Origin: Bacteroidota bacterium
Lineage (GTDB): Bacteria > Bacteroidota > Bacteroidia > Flavobacteriales > Weeksellaceae
Assembly (NCBI GenBank): GCA_018266965.1
Contig: JAFDZJ010000226.1
Location: forward strand, 1 to 5,751
DNA: 5,751 nucleotides
Direction: 5' to 3'
Shown here: one piece after another, positions 5,111-5,751 of the stretch
How the letters are laid out: each line of letters begins with the position of its first letter
How positions within the stretch are numbered: position 1 is the first letter of the stretch
Position numbers and translations under genes: made by a program
Notes under the pieces: generated by a model
What the model saw: only the letters and a program-made list of their open reading frames with translations
What the model was told of the DNA's origin: nothing
Database searches by the model: none

Positions 5111-5430
5111 TCTATTTTTAGACACGAACCAATCATATATGCCATACACCCACAATGCACATATATTCCCCCTATAAATACCTCCTCTCATTTAGAATCT
5201 CAGCGAAAAATAATCACTTTTCGATTTGGTATTAATTTTTTGGTGTGTTAATAGTACTATGACTTTGCCCGGATATCTCTATATGAACCAATCGTATATG
5301 TTATATGCCACGCATGCGCACATCATATTTAAGACTTATACAATGCATTTGCATCGATTTTACCGACACCACTCAACGTTCTCACATAGTAATTCATGTT
5401 TCAAGTTTGCATATCCACACCAACTATCAA
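5111..5430 (+). repeat. Compound 322-324-bp repeat, copy 2
   Basis: ATTTTTAGACACGAACCAA starts 324 bp after the match in copy 1, and GATATCTCTATATGAACC (5272) follows copy 1's equivalent (4951) by 321 bp. The D half shows TATATTCCCCCTATAAATACC, and the junction reads AATAGTACTATGACTTTG then CCCGGATATCT. The final half keeps TATGCCACGCATGCGCAC and TTTTACCGACACCACTC. It then diverges after ACATAGTAATTCATGTT. CCTATAAATACC looks TATA-box-like but is absent from copy 1. Confidence 0.78.
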
Positions 5431-5510
5431 CAGTTGTACATATGCATCAAAAAATGATGATTTTTAGTGTTGTTGAATTCTCTCATAAATCATATACCAA
5501 TCGACGGGGG
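5431..5510. other. Short non-repetitive spacer; no gene seen
   Basis: A/T-rich sequence without a match to the upstream families. CATCA-AAAAA-TGATG near 5445-5460 can form a weak hairpin. Nothing else is supportable. Confidence 0.5.
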
Positions 5511-5565
5511 ATAAAAAATGCAGCTCACTGATATATAATACATGTGGTTTCCATTCACACAGCAA
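5511..5565 (+). repeat. 186-bp-period repeat, conserved box copy 1
   Basis: Aligns without gaps with 5697-5751, 47 of 55 bases identical by eye. It shares ATAATACATGTG/ATGATACATGTG-like sequence and TTTCCATTCACACA. It begins a new repeat family that probably continues past the window. Confidence 0.75.
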
Positions 5566-5696
5566 GAATACCAAATGATTTAAAGTTCACTTTGGACTTC
5601 TCAATTTTACCAACCACCCTCCCTTGCAAACCACCCCAAAATGTTGATTCAAAACATATCTCCAAATAGGGAAACCTATACATATTTGGAAACTAC
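5566..5696. other. Interior of the 186-bp repeat; no gene
   Basis: Only one copy is visible, so conservation cannot be judged. It contains CAATTTTACCAACCACCCTCC (5602-5622), loosely like the CAATTTTACCGACACCACTC box of the compound repeats. That hints at shared ancestry. Confidence 0.45.
5661..5690. repeat. Inverted repeat TCCAAATA/TATTTGGA
   Basis: TCCAAATA (5661-5668) is the exact reverse complement of 5683-5690. A competing inner hairpin pairs ATAGG (5666-5670) with CCTAT (5675-5679) around a GAAA loop. The two folds are mutually exclusive by a few bases. It directly abuts the next hairpin. Confidence 0.6.
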
Positions 5697-5711
5697 ATTA
5701 AAAATGTAGTT
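5691..5711. repeat. Inverted repeat AACTACAT/ATGTAGTT
   Basis: Perfect 8-bp arms around TAAAA. The right arm is the start of the second 186-bp-repeat box. In the first copy (5518-5525) the equivalent is ATGCAGCT, and the bases before it do not form the left arm, so this hairpin is specific to the second copy. Confidence 0.6.
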
Positions 5712-5751
5712 CAATGATGTATGATACATGTGTTTTCCATTCACACAACAA
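5697..5751 (+). repeat. 186-bp-period repeat, conserved box copy 2
   Basis: Second copy of the 5511-5565 box, running to the window edge. Differences are scattered single substitutions, mostly C/T and A/G, with no gaps. Confidence 0.75.

Noticed and set aside
5171..5182. TATA-box-like CTATAAATACC as a spacer promoter
   Set aside because: The other copy of the compound repeat reads CTTAATACC at this place, there is no downstream gene, and AT-rich sequence gives such matches often.
3550..5531. Open frames of 61-108 codons with repeated peptides such as MNQSYML and HRFYRHHS
   Set aside because: These are the 173-bp units read in different frames. The period is not a multiple of three, so one frame cannot continue as a repeat protein, and peptides end at random stops.
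454..5751. 5S rRNA gene in the spacer, as in many fungi
   Set aside because: I looked on both strands for the internal control region and for a GCCATACCA-like start and found none. Only partial matches such as GCCATACACCCAC (5141) exist.

Overview
The window is the 3' end of a eukaryotic nuclear large-subunit (25S/28S) rRNA gene followed by about 5.3 kb of ribosomal intergenic spacer (IGS). I find no protein-coding gene, tRNA or 5S gene. The rRNA part contains the sarcin-ricin loop and a 3' end matching the conserved eukaryotic core. Its wording around positions 340-453 reads most like fungal LSU, possibly an early-diverging lineage. That placement is inferred from memory of LSU sequences and is only moderately secure; other opisthokonts are possible. 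The spacer is AT-rich and free of coding constraint: its open frames of 60-110 codons lie in repeats and are repeated in shifted copies.

Layout: (1) 1-453, LSU rRNA 3' segment, + strand. (2) 454-665, the presumed 3' external transcribed spacer/termination zone. It has a 14-pair hairpin starting 11 nt past the rRNA end, three copies of a 12-mer (AACACTCTATAA) and a perfect 16-bp inverted repeat. (3) 665-1020, unique spacer with a GT-rich tract and the first of five TGACGTCA palindromes. (4) 1021-1380, two diverged copies of a 180-bp repeat. (5) 1431-about 3390, four tandem copies of a roughly 500-bp repeat that alternate in type (A-B-A-B), giving a 1012-1013-bp higher-order unit. (6) 3403-4611, seven tandem units of a 172-173-bp satellite-like repeat. 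(7) 4612-5430, a decayed unit and then two copies of a 322-324-bp compound repeat. (8) 5431-5751, low-similarity spacer with a further 186-bp-period repeat and two abutting hairpins at the window edge.

The parts are linked. A 12-mer, AGTTGATAGTAC, next to a CCGGGC core occurs once in each A/B unit on the + strand, and in recognisable form at unit junctions of the 173-bp array on the opposite strand. The two main repeat families therefore share an element in inverted orientation. The 500-bp family also carries a phased CREB/ATF-type palindrome (TGACGTCA), a conserved CACCACTCTAYTGG box and a C5/G5 hairpin. By analogy with other rDNA spacers, such arrays may hold Pol I enhancer, termination, replication-fork-barrier or nucleosome-positioning functions. 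Nothing in the sequence alone proves any of these. The LSU promoter-proximal side of the spacer (next rDNA unit) lies outside the window.
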